From: Gallionella straubiae
Lineage (GTDB): Bacteria > Pseudomonadota > Gammaproteobacteria > Burkholderiales > Gallionellaceae
Direction: 5' to 3'
Length of the DNA: 64,000 bases
Assembly (NCBI RefSeq): GCF_051257895.1
Contig: NZ_CP194331.1
Location: 2,602,174-2,666,173, forward strand
Shown: positions 45,438-55,492 of the stretch, in pieces
How the letters are laid out: every line of letters starts with the position of its first letter
How positions within the stretch are numbered: position 1 is the first letter of the stretch
Notes under the pieces: model-generated
What the model was told of the DNA's origin: nothing
What the model saw: the letters and a program-made list of their open reading frames with translations, nothing else
Database searches by the model: none
Translations under genes and position numbers: made by a program

Positions 45438-46454
45438 ATGAAAATTTATTACGACAAAGACGCAGACCTTTCCCTGATCAAGGGCAAGCAGGTAACCATC
45501 ATCGGCTACGGCTCGCAGGGCCACGCCCATGCCCAGAACCTGAAGGAATCAGGCGTCAACGTGACGGTCGCGCTGCGCAAGGGCGGTGCATCCTGGGCCA
45601 AGGCCGAGGCTGCCGGTCATAAGGTTGCCGAGATCGCCGATGCGGTGAAGGGTGCCGATGTGGTGATGATTCTGTTGCCGGACGAAACCATGCCGGAGGT
45701 GTATCACGCCGACGTGGCAAAGAACCTGAAAGCCGGCGCCGCATTGGCGTTCGCCCACGGCTTTAACATCCACTACAACCAGATCGTGCCGCCCGCCAAT
45801 GTGGACGTGATCATGATCGCGCCGAAAGGTCCCGGCCATACCGTGCGCTCCGAGTACCTCAAGGGCGGCGGCGTACCGACCCTGATCGCGGTGTACCAGG
45901 ACAAGTCCGGCAAGGCCAAGGATATTGCCTTGTCCTATGCGGCGGCGAACGGCGGCACCAAGGGCGGCGTGATCGAGACCAACTTCCGCGAAGAAACCGA
46001 GACCGACCTGTTCGGCGAACAGGCCGTGTTGTGCGGCGGTGCGGTGGAGCTTGTCAAGGCAGGCTTCGAGACGTTGACCGAAGCGGGCTACGCGCCGGAG
46101 ATGGCCTACTTCGAATGCCTGCACGAACTGAAGCTGATCGTCGACCTGATGTATGAAGGCGGCATCGCCAACATGAACTACTCGATTTCCAATAACGCGG
46201 AATACGGCGAATACGTGACCGGCCAGCGCGTGATCGCCGGCGAGGCGCGTGCCGCGATGAAGGAATGCCTGAAGAACATCCAGAACGGTTCCTACGCCAA
46301 ACAGTTCATCCTGGAAGGCCGCACCAATTATCCGGAAATGACCGCGCGCCGCCGCTTGAATGCCGAACACCCGATTGAAAAAGTCGGCGGCCAGTTGCGC
46401 GCGATGATGCCGTGGATCGGCAAGAACAAGCTGGTCGACCAATCGAAGAACTAG
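45438..46454 (+). CDS. ilvC: Ketol-acid reductoisomerase (class I)
   Basis: A 338-residue NADPH enzyme, second common step of branched-chain amino acid synthesis. Rossmann motif GYGSQGHAHAQNLKESG; single C-terminal knotted domain with metal-binding ETDLFGEQ and HELKLIVDLMYEGG. AAGGAG precedes the ATG. Length fits class I. Confidence 0.97.
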   Translation: MKIYYDKDADLSLIKGKQVTIIGYGSQGHAHAQNLKESGVNVTVALRKGGASWAKAEAAGHKVAEIADAVKGADVVMILLPDETMPEVYHADVAKNLKAGAALAFAHGFNIHYNQIVPPANVDVIMIAPKGPGHTVRSEYLKGGGVPTLIAVYQDKSGKAKDIALSYAAANGGTKGGVIETNFREETETDLFGEQAVLCGGAVELVKAGFETLTEAGYAPEMAYFECLHELKLIVDLMYEGGIANMNYSISNNAEYGEYVTGQRVIAGEARAAMKECLKNIQNGSYAKQFILEGRTNYPEMTARRRLNAEHPIEKVGGQLRAMMPWIGKNKLVDQSKN

Positions 46455-46543
46455 GCTGGTAGCTGGTAGCTCGCAGCCTGTAGCTCCACTCCGGGGAGCT
46501 TTGGGTGAGGGTGCTACCAGCCACAAGCTACCTGCTACAGGCT
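46454..46543. repeat. Palindromic TAGCTGGTAGC repeat between ilvC and psd
   Basis: GGCTGGTAGCTGGTAGCTCG and CCTGTAGCT on the left pair with GTGCTACCAGCCACAAGCTA and CCTGCTACAGG on the right. Like the ilvH-ilvC element, it is built of short tandem units in inverted arms but has a different core sequence. Confidence 0.75.
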
Positions 46544-46546
46544 TAA

Positions 46547-47197
46547 ATGAAAAATTATCCCCACCCCATCATCGCCCGCGAGGGCTGGCCATTCCTGATC
46601 GGCTCCATCGCCCTTGCGTTGCTGTTGTCCGGCCTTACCGGCGGCATCCCCGAATTCCTGGCTTGGGTGGTTGTGCTGTTCGTAGTGCAGTTTTTTCGCG
46701 ACCCTCCGCGCGAGATTCCACAGGATGCCGGTGCGGTACTGTCACCTGCCGATGGCCGGGTCATCAAGGTCGAACGCACCCAGGATCCCTATGGGCAGCG
46801 TGAGGCGATTCTGATCAGCGTGTTCATGAACGTGTTTAACGTACATTCCAACCGCAGCCCGGTGGATGGTACGGTCGAGCAGGTGCAGTATTTTCCCGGC
46901 AAGTTCGTGAACGCCGATCTCGACAAGGCTTCCGCGGAGAACGAGCGCAATGCCGTGGTGTTGAAGACTGCAGGCGGGCAGGCCGTGACCTTTGTCCAGG
47001 TGGCGGGGCTGATCGCGCGGCGCATCCTGTGCTACGTTAAGGCGGGCGATCAGTTGGCGCGCGGCCAGCGCTACGGTTTCATCCGCTTCGGCTCGCGTGT
47101 GGACGTTTACCTGCCGCTGGATGCCGCCGTGAAGGTCAGCATCGGTGACAAGGTGTCGGCAACCACCACCATTCTGGCGGTTCTCCCCCAAAGCTGA
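46547..47197 (+). CDS. psd: Phosphatidylserine decarboxylase proenzyme (short type)
   Basis: A 216-residue membrane enzyme making phosphatidylethanolamine. N-terminal hydrophobic segment (about 18-45), FFRDPPREIP, LSPADGRV, and the self-cleavage site RFGSRVDVYLP near residue 182, where the Ser becomes the pyruvoyl group. The short length marks the compact PSD-A type, unlike the E. coli enzyme. It lies 12 bases ahead of pssA, the preceding pathway step. Confidence 0.94.
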   Translation: MKNYPHPIIAREGWPFLIGSIALALLLSGLTGGIPEFLAWVVVLFVVQFFRDPPREIPQDAGAVLSPADGRVIKVERTQDPYGQREAILISVFMNVFNVHSNRSPVDGTVEQVQYFPGKFVNADLDKASAENERNAVVLKTAGGQAVTFVQVAGLIARRILCYVKAGDQLARGQRYGFIRFGSRVDVYLPLDAAVKVSIGDKVSATTTILAVLPQS

Positions 47198-47209
47198 TAG
47201 CCTAGGTAC

Positions 47210-47959
47210 ATGGACGAATTCGACATCCGCAAGCCGATGAATCTGCGCAGGCGCGGCATTTACCTGCTGCCCAACCTGTTCACCACCGGCGCGCTGTTCG
47301 CCGGTTTCTACGCGATCGTGCAGGCGATGAATCAGCGCTTCGAGTTTGCGGCTGTCGCGATCTTTGTTGCCATGGTGCTGGACGGGATCGATGGTCGCGT
47401 GGCACGGCTGACGCATACGCAAAGTGAATTCGGCGCCGAATACGATAGCCTGTCCGACATGGTTTCGTTCGGCGTCGCACCGGCGCTGGTCGTCTACGAA
47501 TGGGCGCTGAAGGGGCTGGGCAAGTGGGGCTGGTTCGCCGCCTTCATCTACTGCGCCGCTACCGCGTTGCGCCTCGCGCGCTTCAACACCAACATTGACG
47601 TGGTCGATAAACGCTATTTCCAGGGTTTGCCCAGCCCGGCCGCCGCCGCGCTGGTGGCGGGCTTCGTCTGGGTGATGCTGGATTACGGTTTCAAGGGCGG
47701 TGATCTGCGCTGGTATGCGGCGGCGCTGACGGTGTTTGCAGGGCTTTCCATGGTCAGCAACCTGCCGTTCTACAGTTTCAAGGATCTGAACATGCGCAAG
47801 AGCGTGCCGTTCGTGGCGATTTTCCTGATTGCGCTGTTCTTCATCCTGATCTCCAGTTACCCGCCCGGTGTGCTGTTCGCGTTGTTCATGGGTTATGCTC
47901 TGTCCGGCTATGTGCTGTGGGTGCTGCGCTTGCGCAAAAAACAACAGCCCATTGCCTGA
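47210..47959 (+). CDS. pssA: CDP-diacylglycerol-serine O-phosphatidyltransferase
   Basis: A 249-residue polytopic CDP-alcohol phosphatidyltransferase that makes phosphatidylserine. The active-site signature D-G-x2-A-R-x8-G-x3-D-x3-D is complete (DGRVAR, then G, AEYD and SLSD). Several transmembrane helices follow. With psd directly upstream, the pair forms the PE pathway. Confidence 0.94.
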   Translation: MDEFDIRKPMNLRRRGIYLLPNLFTTGALFAGFYAIVQAMNQRFEFAAVAIFVAMVLDGIDGRVARLTHTQSEFGAEYDSLSDMVSFGVAPALVVYEWALKGLGKWGWFAAFIYCAATALRLARFNTNIDVVDKRYFQGLPSPAAAALVAGFVWVMLDYGFKGGDLRWYAAALTVFAGLSMVSNLPFYSFKDLNMRKSVPFVAIFLIALFFILISSYPPGVLFALFMGYALSGYVLWVLRLRKKQQPIA

Positions 47960-47986
47960 AGCGATAAAACTGGTAATATCCACCCC

Positions 47987-48067
47987 ATGCATTTTTCTAC
48001 GCTCATCGCGACACTCCACTCCACGTTCAGCCTGCTGGCTGCGCTGCTGCTGCGCTGCGTGCGCTAA
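47987..48067 (+). CDS. Possible leucine-rich leader peptide of leuA
   Basis: A 26-codon frame whose product has seven Leu, including LLAALLL, ends 81 bases before leuA. A run of Leu codons upstream of 2-isopropylmalate synthase is what transcription attenuation needs. A hairpin (AACCGTACAACGGTT) follows at 48099-48113. However, I see no ribosome binding site and no T-tract, and a TAATAT box lies only 7 bases before the ATG, so the case is open. Confidence 0.4.
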   Translation: MHFSTLIATLHSTFSLLAALLLRCVR

Positions 48068-48148
48068 TCACACCTTGCAAATTTGAAGTGAGCGCGCGAA
48101 CCGTACAACGGTTACGCAGGTTTAACCTATCCGCACCGGAGTTTTACC

Positions 48149-49684
48149 ATGACAGACAAATTGATTATTTTCGACACCACCTTGCGCGACGGCGAGCAGA
48201 GCCCCGGCGCGTCGATGACCCGGGAAATGAAGATTCGCATCGCTCGCCAGCTCGAAAAGCTCGGCGTAGATGTGATCGAGGCGGGCTTCGCCGCCGCGAG
48301 CCCGGGCGATTTCGAGGCGGTCAAGGCGGTCGCCGAAACCGTGAAAAATTCCACGGTGTGCTCGCTGGCGCGCGCCAGCGAGAACGACGTGCGTCGCGCC
48401 GGCGAGGCGATCAAGCCCGCCAAGTCCGGGCGCATCCACACCTTCATCGCCACCAGCCCGATCCATATGCAGCACAAGTTGCGTATGACCGAGGATCAGG
48501 TGGTGGAGCGTGCGGTCAGCGCGGTGAAGTGGGCGCTGGAATACACCGATGACGTGGAATTCTCCGCCGAGGATGCGGTGCGCTCGGAGATGGACTTTCT
48601 GGTGCGCGTGTTCGACGCGGTGATTAAGGCCGGGGCCAAAACAATGAACGTGCCGGACACGGTGGGTTATTCGATTCCCGCCGCGTGGGGCGAGCGCATC
48701 AAGCAATTGATCGCACGCGTGCCGGGTTCGGACAAGGTGGTCTGGTCCACGCATTGCCACAACGATCTGGGTCTTGCGGTGGCGAATTCGTTAGCCGCGG
48801 TGATGAACGGCGCGCGCCAGGTCGAGTGCACCATCAACGGCCTCGGCGAACGCGCCGGCAACGCCTCGCTGGAAGAAGTCGTGATGGCGATCAGGACGCG
48901 CCGCGACGTGTTCAACCTCGACACGCGCATCGATACCACGCAGATCGTGCCGACTTCCAAGCTGGTTTCCAGCATCACCGGCTATCCGGTGCAGCCGAAC
49001 AAGGCGATCGTGGGCGCGAACGCCTTCGCGCACGAATCCGGCATCCACCAGGACGGCGTGCTCAAGCACCGCGAGACCTACGAGATCATGCGCGCCGAGG
49101 ATGTGGGCTGGAACGCCAACAAGCTGACGCTGGGCAAGCTCTCTGGGCGCAATGCCTTGCGCCAGCGTTTTGCCGAATTGAATATCGAGTTCGATTCGGA
49201 AGAGGCATTTAATGCCGCATTCCAGCGCTTCAAGGAACTGGCAGATCGCAAGCACGAAATTTTCGATGAGGATTTGCAGGCCTTGGTCAGCGACGAGGCG
49301 GTGGCGCATGTCAGCGAGCATTACCGCCTGGTTTCCATGCGTGCCCACAGCGAGACCGGGATATTGCCGGTCGCCAGGGTGGTGATGGGCATCGGCAGCG
49401 AGCAGCACGAGGCCGAGGCGCAGGGCGGCGGACCGGTGGATGCAACTTTCCAGGCCATCGAGAAAATCGTGCACAGCGGCACCGAGCTGCAACTGTATTC
49501 GGTGAATAACATCACCAGCGGCACCGACGCGCAGGGCGAGGTGACGGTGCGTTTGGCCAAAGGTGGCCGGATCGTCAATGGGCAGGGCGCGGATACCGAC
49601 ATCGTGGTGGCCTCGGCCAAGGCTTATCTGAATGCGCTCAATAAGTTGCACAGCAAGCTTGAGCGCGCTCATCCGCAGTTGTGA
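48149..49684 (+). CDS. leuA: 2-isopropylmalate synthase
   Basis: A 511-residue enzyme for the first step of leucine synthesis (acetyl-CoA + 2-oxoisovalerate). TIM-barrel motifs FDTTLRDGEQSPGASM, HCHNDLGLAVANSLAA and NGLGERAGNA are present; the C-terminal LeuA regulatory domain (about 385-505) binds leucine. CCGGAG precedes the ATG. It is the standard long bacterial form. Confidence 0.96.
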   Translation: MTDKLIIFDTTLRDGEQSPGASMTREMKIRIARQLEKLGVDVIEAGFAAASPGDFEAVKAVAETVKNSTVCSLARASENDVRRAGEAIKPAKSGRIHTFIATSPIHMQHKLRMTEDQVVERAVSAVKWALEYTDDVEFSAEDAVRSEMDFLVRVFDAVIKAGAKTMNVPDTVGYSIPAAWGERIKQLIARVPGSDKVVWSTHCHNDLGLAVANSLAAVMNGARQVECTINGLGERAGNASLEEVVMAIRTRRDVFNLDTRIDTTQIVPTSKLVSSITGYPVQPNKAIVGANAFAHESGIHQDGVLKHRETYEIMRAEDVGWNANKLTLGKLSGRNALRQRFAELNIEFDSEEAFNAAFQRFKELADRKHEIFDEDLQALVSDEAVAHVSEHYRLVSMRAHSETGILPVARVVMGIGSEQHEAEAQGGGPVDATFQAIEKIVHSGTELQLYSVNNITSGTDAQGEVTVRLAKGGRIVNGQGADTDIVVASAKAYLNALNKLHSKLERAHPQL

Positions 49685-49813
49685 AGGGAGCTTCCGGAAA
49701 TCCGGTTTGTTCGGGCGTCTTGCCATCTCCGGGGGGCTGCAATAGGTTTAGCGCGCCTACCCTAACATTTTGAAACAATTATTCTTGAACCAGCGACAGG
49801 ATGCGCAGTCATA

Positions 49814-49843
49814 ATTCTGCCCTCGCAACTTGCGAGGCAGAAT
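49814..49843. other. Strong hairpin upstream of the pentapeptide gene
   Basis: ATTCTGCCCTCGCAA pairs with TTGCGAGGCAGAAT. No T-tract follows on the plus strand, so it is not a standard terminator for leuA. It sits 46 bases before the pentapeptide-protein start and may be a structure in its leader. Confidence 0.55.
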
Positions 49844-49888
49844 AATTCTGAACTCCCGCTATTCCCCCAAATTTTACCGGAGATTATC

Positions 49889-50959
49889 TTGAAGAAAATT
49901 TTGTTGAGTTCGACGTTTCTACTGGCTTCGCTGGCGGCCAATGCAAGTTGGGCAGAATGCCAAATCATTCCGCATTCTCAATGCCCTCATGCAGAGTTTT
50001 CCGGAAAAAATCTGGTGCAGGCGAATTTGCAGGAAGCGCATCTCTGGGAAGGCGACCTATCGCGCGCCAACCTGACCAAGGCCAATCTCAGGAGCGCACA
50101 GATTTACCACGGCAAGCTGATGGGTGGTAATTTCACCGAAGCGGAGATGACCGACATCACGCTGTATTACGCCGACCTGACCGGCGCCAACCTGACTGGG
50201 GCGAATCTGACCCGCGCCAAGCTCAAGGGTGCAAACCTCAGCGAAGCCAATTTGACCGATACCAATCTGACCGATGCGGAAATTGACAACGCAAAGTTCA
50301 ACAACGCTATTTTCTGCCGTACCACGATGCCGAATGGTGTGGTGAACAGCGGTGCGAATTGTCCCGCCAAAAAAACCGCCAAGGCTGACCAGGCCGAGGC
50401 TGTGGAGAATGCCATCAATGGCTGCGTGATCCAGCCGCGCACGGTATGCATGAATGCTGCGCTGTCCGAGTCCAACCTGGGCTCCGCCAATCTTTCCGGT
50501 GCGCAACTCTTCATGGGCAACCTCGCGCAGGCCAACCTGTTCAAGGCCAATCTCGGCAAGGCCAACCTGACCGAGGCCAACCTGGCGCGCGCCAACCTGA
50601 CCCGCGCCAACCTGGCGCAAGCCAATCTGACCGAAGCCAACCTGAACAAGGCGGTGCTGCGCGGCGCGCAACTGGAGCACGCCAACCTGACGGGGGCGAT
50701 CCTGCTGAACGCCGATCTGACCGATGCCGACCTGAGCGGCGCCAATATCGCCGGTGCCACGCTGACCGGTGCGACTCTGTGCAATACCGTCATGCCCAAC
50801 GGCACGGTGAACAATAGCAGTTGCATGCCTGAAAAAAAAACGGAGCCGGTTACTGAGCCGGTGAAGGCCGAACCGGTAAAAGCCGAGCCGGCCGTAGCGG
50901 AAATCAAGCCGGTTCAGCCGGTTAAGCCGGCGGCAAAAGCAAAGACCAAGAGCAAGTAA
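49889..50959 (+). CDS. Exported pentapeptide-repeat protein with internal duplication
   Basis: A 356-residue protein with a signal peptide (about 1-22, ending ASWAEC). It has two blocks of A-N/D-L-x-x pentapeptides (about 45-135 and 190-295), which should form right-handed quadrilateral beta-helices. Each block starts with a short Cys-containing lead (CQIIPHSQC, CVIQPRTVC) and ends with a similar cap (CRTTMPNGVVN, CNTVMPNGTVN), so the second block is a duplication of the first. The C-terminus is a Pro/Lys/Glu-rich tail (EPVKAEPVKAEP). TTG start with GGAG six bases upstream. Function unknown; likely periplasmic or surface. Confidence 0.88.
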   Translation: MKKILLSSTFLLASLAANASWAECQIIPHSQCPHAEFSGKNLVQANLQEAHLWEGDLSRANLTKANLRSAQIYHGKLMGGNFTEAEMTDITLYYADLTGANLTGANLTRAKLKGANLSEANLTDTNLTDAEIDNAKFNNAIFCRTTMPNGVVNSGANCPAKKTAKADQAEAVENAINGCVIQPRTVCMNAALSESNLGSANLSGAQLFMGNLAQANLFKANLGKANLTEANLARANLTRANLAQANLTEANLNKAVLRGAQLEHANLTGAILLNADLTDADLSGANIAGATLTGATLCNTVMPNGTVNNSSCMPEKKTEPVTEPVKAEPVKAEPAVAEIKPVQPVKPAAKAKTKSK

Positions 50960-50977
50960 ATCGGCGGATCAAAGAGA

Positions 50978-51008
50978 AAGGGCACGCGATGCGTGCCCTT
51001 TTGTTTTT
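50978..51008 (+). terminator. Terminator after the pentapeptide gene
   Basis: AAAGGGCACGC, GAT, GCGTGCCCTTTT then GTTTTT. A GC-rich stem and T-tract in the plus direction; it can also serve the convergent wrbA. Confidence 0.9.
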
Positions 51009-51032
51009 CGGGCCAGTCGATGCGCGGTCTGG

Positions 51033-51635
51033 CTACGCCGAGAGTTTCAATGCGGTCAGCGCGAGCCGTTTGCCGAGCGCCATGCATAATTTTTTCTCGG
51101 CTTCCGAAACCGGCTGGTCGCCGGAAATACCGGCTACATGGCTCGCACCATACGGTGTACCGCCGCGTTGTGTGGCGGAGAGCTCCGGCTCGGAGTAGGG
51201 CAGGCCGACGATGATCATGCCGTGATGCAGCAGCGGCAGCATCATCGACAGCAGGGTGCTTTCCTGTCCGCCGTGCATGCTGCCGCTGGAAGTGAACAGC
51301 GCGGCGGGTTTGCCGGCCAGCGCATGCCTCATCCACAGCCCTCCGGTGCCGTCCCAGAAATGTTTCATCGCGGAGGCCATGTTGCCGAAGCGGGTGGGGC
51401 TGCCCAGGGCGACGCCGATGCATTCCTCGAGGTCGCGTAGTTCGGCGTAAGGCGCGCCGTCGGGCGGAATGCAGGGCTCGGTCGCCTCGCACACTGCAGA
51501 AACCTTGGGCACGGTGCGCAGCCTCGCGCGCACGCCGCCTGCCTGCTCGATGCCGCGCGCGACGAGCTGCGCCATCTGCCGCGTGGCGCCGTGCTGGCTG
51601 TAGTACAGCACCAGGATTTCCTTGTCGGTTATCAT
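51033..51635 (-). CDS. wrbA: WrbA-type NAD(P)H:quinone oxidoreductase
   Basis: A 200-residue flavodoxin-like protein. FMN phosphate loop YYSQHGATRQMA (near 10-21), then GSPTRFGNMASAMKHFWDGTGGLW and FTSSGSMHGGQESTL. Reduces quinones by two electrons under oxidative stress. The ATG at 51635 is chosen over a farther one that would enter the yihY start region. The promoter region is shared with the divergent yihY. Confidence 0.93.
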   Translation of the reverse strand: MITDKEILVLYYSQHGATRQMAQLVARGIEQAGGVRARLRTVPKVSAVCEATEPCIPPDGAPYAELRDLEECIGVALGSPTRFGNMASAMKHFWDGTGGLWMRHALAGKPAALFTSSGSMHGGQESTLLSMMLPLLHHGMIIVGLPYSEPELSATQRGGTPYGASHVAGISGDQPVSEAEKKLCMALGKRLALTALKLSA

Positions 51636-51663
51636 GCGTGCATTATAGGGAAACGAATTGGAC

Positions 51664-52905
51664 ATGCAAAAGAATTGGCGGGACTCTCTGAATTTTATGC
51701 GCTTCGTCGCGCTGCGCTTCCATCAGGACCGTTGTATCCAGATTGCGGCGAGCCTGACCTTTACCACGCTGTTGTCGCTGGTGCCGTTGCTGACCATCGC
51801 CCTGGCAATGTTTTCGGCGTTTCCGGTATTCGAGGATTTTTCCAGCCAGATCAAGGCTTACCTGGTCAGCAACCTGATGCCGGACATGGCGGGGAAAATC
51901 ATCACGCAATATATGCGGCAGTTTGCCGAGAGCGCGATGCGCCTCACGGCGGTCGGCATCGTGTTTCTTGCGGTGACGGCCATGCTGATGATGCTGACCA
52001 TAGACCATGCGTTCAACACCATCTGGAGGGTGTCCCGCCCGCGGCCGCTGTTCAAGCGGCTGGTGATCTACTGGGCGGTGCTCACGCTCGCACCGCTGCT
52101 CATCGGCGCGAGCCTGTCGCTGACTTCCTGGCTGGTCGGGCTGTCGATGGGCTACGCCAAGCAGATTCCGGTGTTTGGTGTGGGTTCGCTGAAGATACTG
52201 CCGGTGTTGTTCACCACGCTGGCGTTCGCCATGCTGTTCGAACTGGTGCCGAACCGCCATGTGCCGCGCTCGCATGCCCTGATCGGCGCGGTCGCGGCCG
52301 CAGTCGTCTTCGAATCCATGAATCGCGTGTTCGGCTATTACATCAGTCATTTTCCCACTTACAAGCTGGTGTACGGGGCGTTCGCCAGCGTGCCGGTTTT
52401 CCTGATGTGGATTTATCTGTCCTGGCTGGCCACCCTGCTCGGCGCGGTGATCGCGGCGTCGCTGTCGCACTGGCGCGCTCCTGCAGCGCAGAATTCATCG
52501 CCCGCCGCCCGGTTGCTGGACGCGCTGCGCATCCTGCAATTCCTGGCGATCGGATTGCAGCAGGGCAGGGTGAGCACCTTCCCGGAAATGTCCGGGTCTC
52601 TGCATCTCGGCTATGACACGCTGGAGAAAATTCTCGAAAAGCTGGTCGGCGCCGATATGGTGCGCAAGGCGGAGGGGCAAGGCTGGTTGCTGATGCGCGA
52701 CACGAAACATACTCATGCCGCCGAACTGTTGCACCTGTTCGTGCTTGATTGCGGCGCATTGCCGGCCGGCCCGAGCGACGACCCGCTGCGGCAATGGATT
52801 GCGGCCTGTGCCGGGCAGATCGAACAGGGTGCCGATCTGACCTTGCAGGAGCTTTTTGCGCGCGGCGCCGAGCCTTGCGGGCTGGCTTCCGGAGGCGGCG
52901 CGTAA
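51664..52905 (+). CDS. YihY-family inner-membrane protein with C-terminal winged-helix extension
   Basis: A 413-residue protein. The YihY/BrkB domain (about 20-275) has six hydrophobic helices with AASLTFTTLLSLVPLLTIAL and TAMLMMLTIDHAFNTIW. The old name ribonuclease BN is a known misassignment. The C-terminal part (about 285-410) looks like a winged-helix module (LHLGYDTLEKILEKLVGADMVRKAEGQGW), a frequent companion in betaproteobacteria. ATG at 51664 is preferred to TTG at 51658. Confidence 0.88.
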   Translation: MQKNWRDSLNFMRFVALRFHQDRCIQIAASLTFTTLLSLVPLLTIALAMFSAFPVFEDFSSQIKAYLVSNLMPDMAGKIITQYMRQFAESAMRLTAVGIVFLAVTAMLMMLTIDHAFNTIWRVSRPRPLFKRLVIYWAVLTLAPLLIGASLSLTSWLVGLSMGYAKQIPVFGVGSLKILPVLFTTLAFAMLFELVPNRHVPRSHALIGAVAAAVVFESMNRVFGYYISHFPTYKLVYGAFASVPVFLMWIYLSWLATLLGAVIAASLSHWRAPAAQNSSPAARLLDALRILQFLAIGLQQGRVSTFPEMSGSLHLGYDTLEKILEKLVGADMVRKAEGQGWLLMRDTKHTHAAELLHLFVLDCGALPAGPSDDPLRQWIAACAGQIEQGADLTLQELFARGAEPCGLASGGGA

Positions 52906-52978
52906 CGGCGTATAGAGCGTGGCTGCGCAGCCTGCCGGAATTTTGAGGGCGGGCCGTTTTACGGTATCATCGCACTCC

Positions 52979-54621
<1,643 letters not shown>

Positions 54622-54625
<4 letters not shown>

Positions 54626-55473
54626 AGCTGTGTGGATTTGAAGTCGGCCTGAATCGGCCGCTGTTCCTGATTGCCGGTCCATGCGTGATCGAGTCTCGGC
54701 AAATGGCGCTGGATACTGCCGGGGCGCTGAAGGAAATCTGCAATGAATTGAAGATGCCCTTCATCTACAAGTCCTCCTACGACAAGGCCAACCGCAGTTC
54801 CGGAAAGTCGTTTCGCGGCTTCGGCCTGGATGCCGGGTTGAAAATTCTCGACGAAGTGAAGGCGCAAATCGGCGTACCGGTGCTGACCGACGTGCATGAC
54901 ATCGAGGAGATCGCGCCGGTTGCGGCGGTCGTGGATGTGCTGCAAACCCCGGCCTTCCTGTGCCGCCAGACCGACTTCATCCAGGCCGCGGCGAGCGCGG
55001 GCAAGCCGGTGAATATCAAGAAGGGGCAGTTCCTGTCGCCGTGGGATATGCAGAACGTTGTGGCAAAGGCGCGCGACGCCAGTGGCCAGGAAAACATCAT
55101 GGTCTGCGAGCGCGGCGCATCGTTCGGCTACAACAACCTGGTGTCGGACATGCGCTCGCTCGCGGTGATGCGCAATACCGGTTGCCCGGTGGTGTTCGAT
55201 GCGACGCATTCGGTGCAGCTGCCGGGCGGGCAGGGCACGGCCAGCGGCGGGCAGCGCGAGTTCGTGCCGGTGCTTGCGCGTGCGGCGGTCGCGGCAGGGA
55301 TTTCCGGTTTGTTCATGGAGACGCATCCAGACCCGGCCAAGGCGCTGTCGGATGGACCGAATGCTTTTCCGCTCGGGCATCTCAAGGCGTTGCTACAGAC
55401 CCTGATGGCGCTGGATGAGACTGTCAAGCGGCAGGGGTTGATCGAAGAAAATCTCGACCTGAAAAATATTTAA
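54622..55473 (+). CDS. kdsA: 3-deoxy-manno-octulosonate 8-phosphate synthase (metal-dependent type)
   Basis: A 283-residue TIM-barrel enzyme joining arabinose 5-phosphate and PEP for lipopolysaccharide Kdo. Near the N-terminus the sequence is IAGPCVIESR; the Cys in GPC marks the metal-dependent class (as in Aquifex), whereas E. coli has Asn there. DATHSVQLPGG and the PEP-site lysines (KSSYDKANR) are present. Translationally coupled to pyrG. Confidence 0.95.
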
Positions 55474-55492
55474 GCAAAGTAGAGGAAAAATT

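Noticed and set aside
49814..49843. Terminator of leuA
   Set aside because: The hairpin is strong but no T-tract follows and it is 130 bases past the leuA stop.
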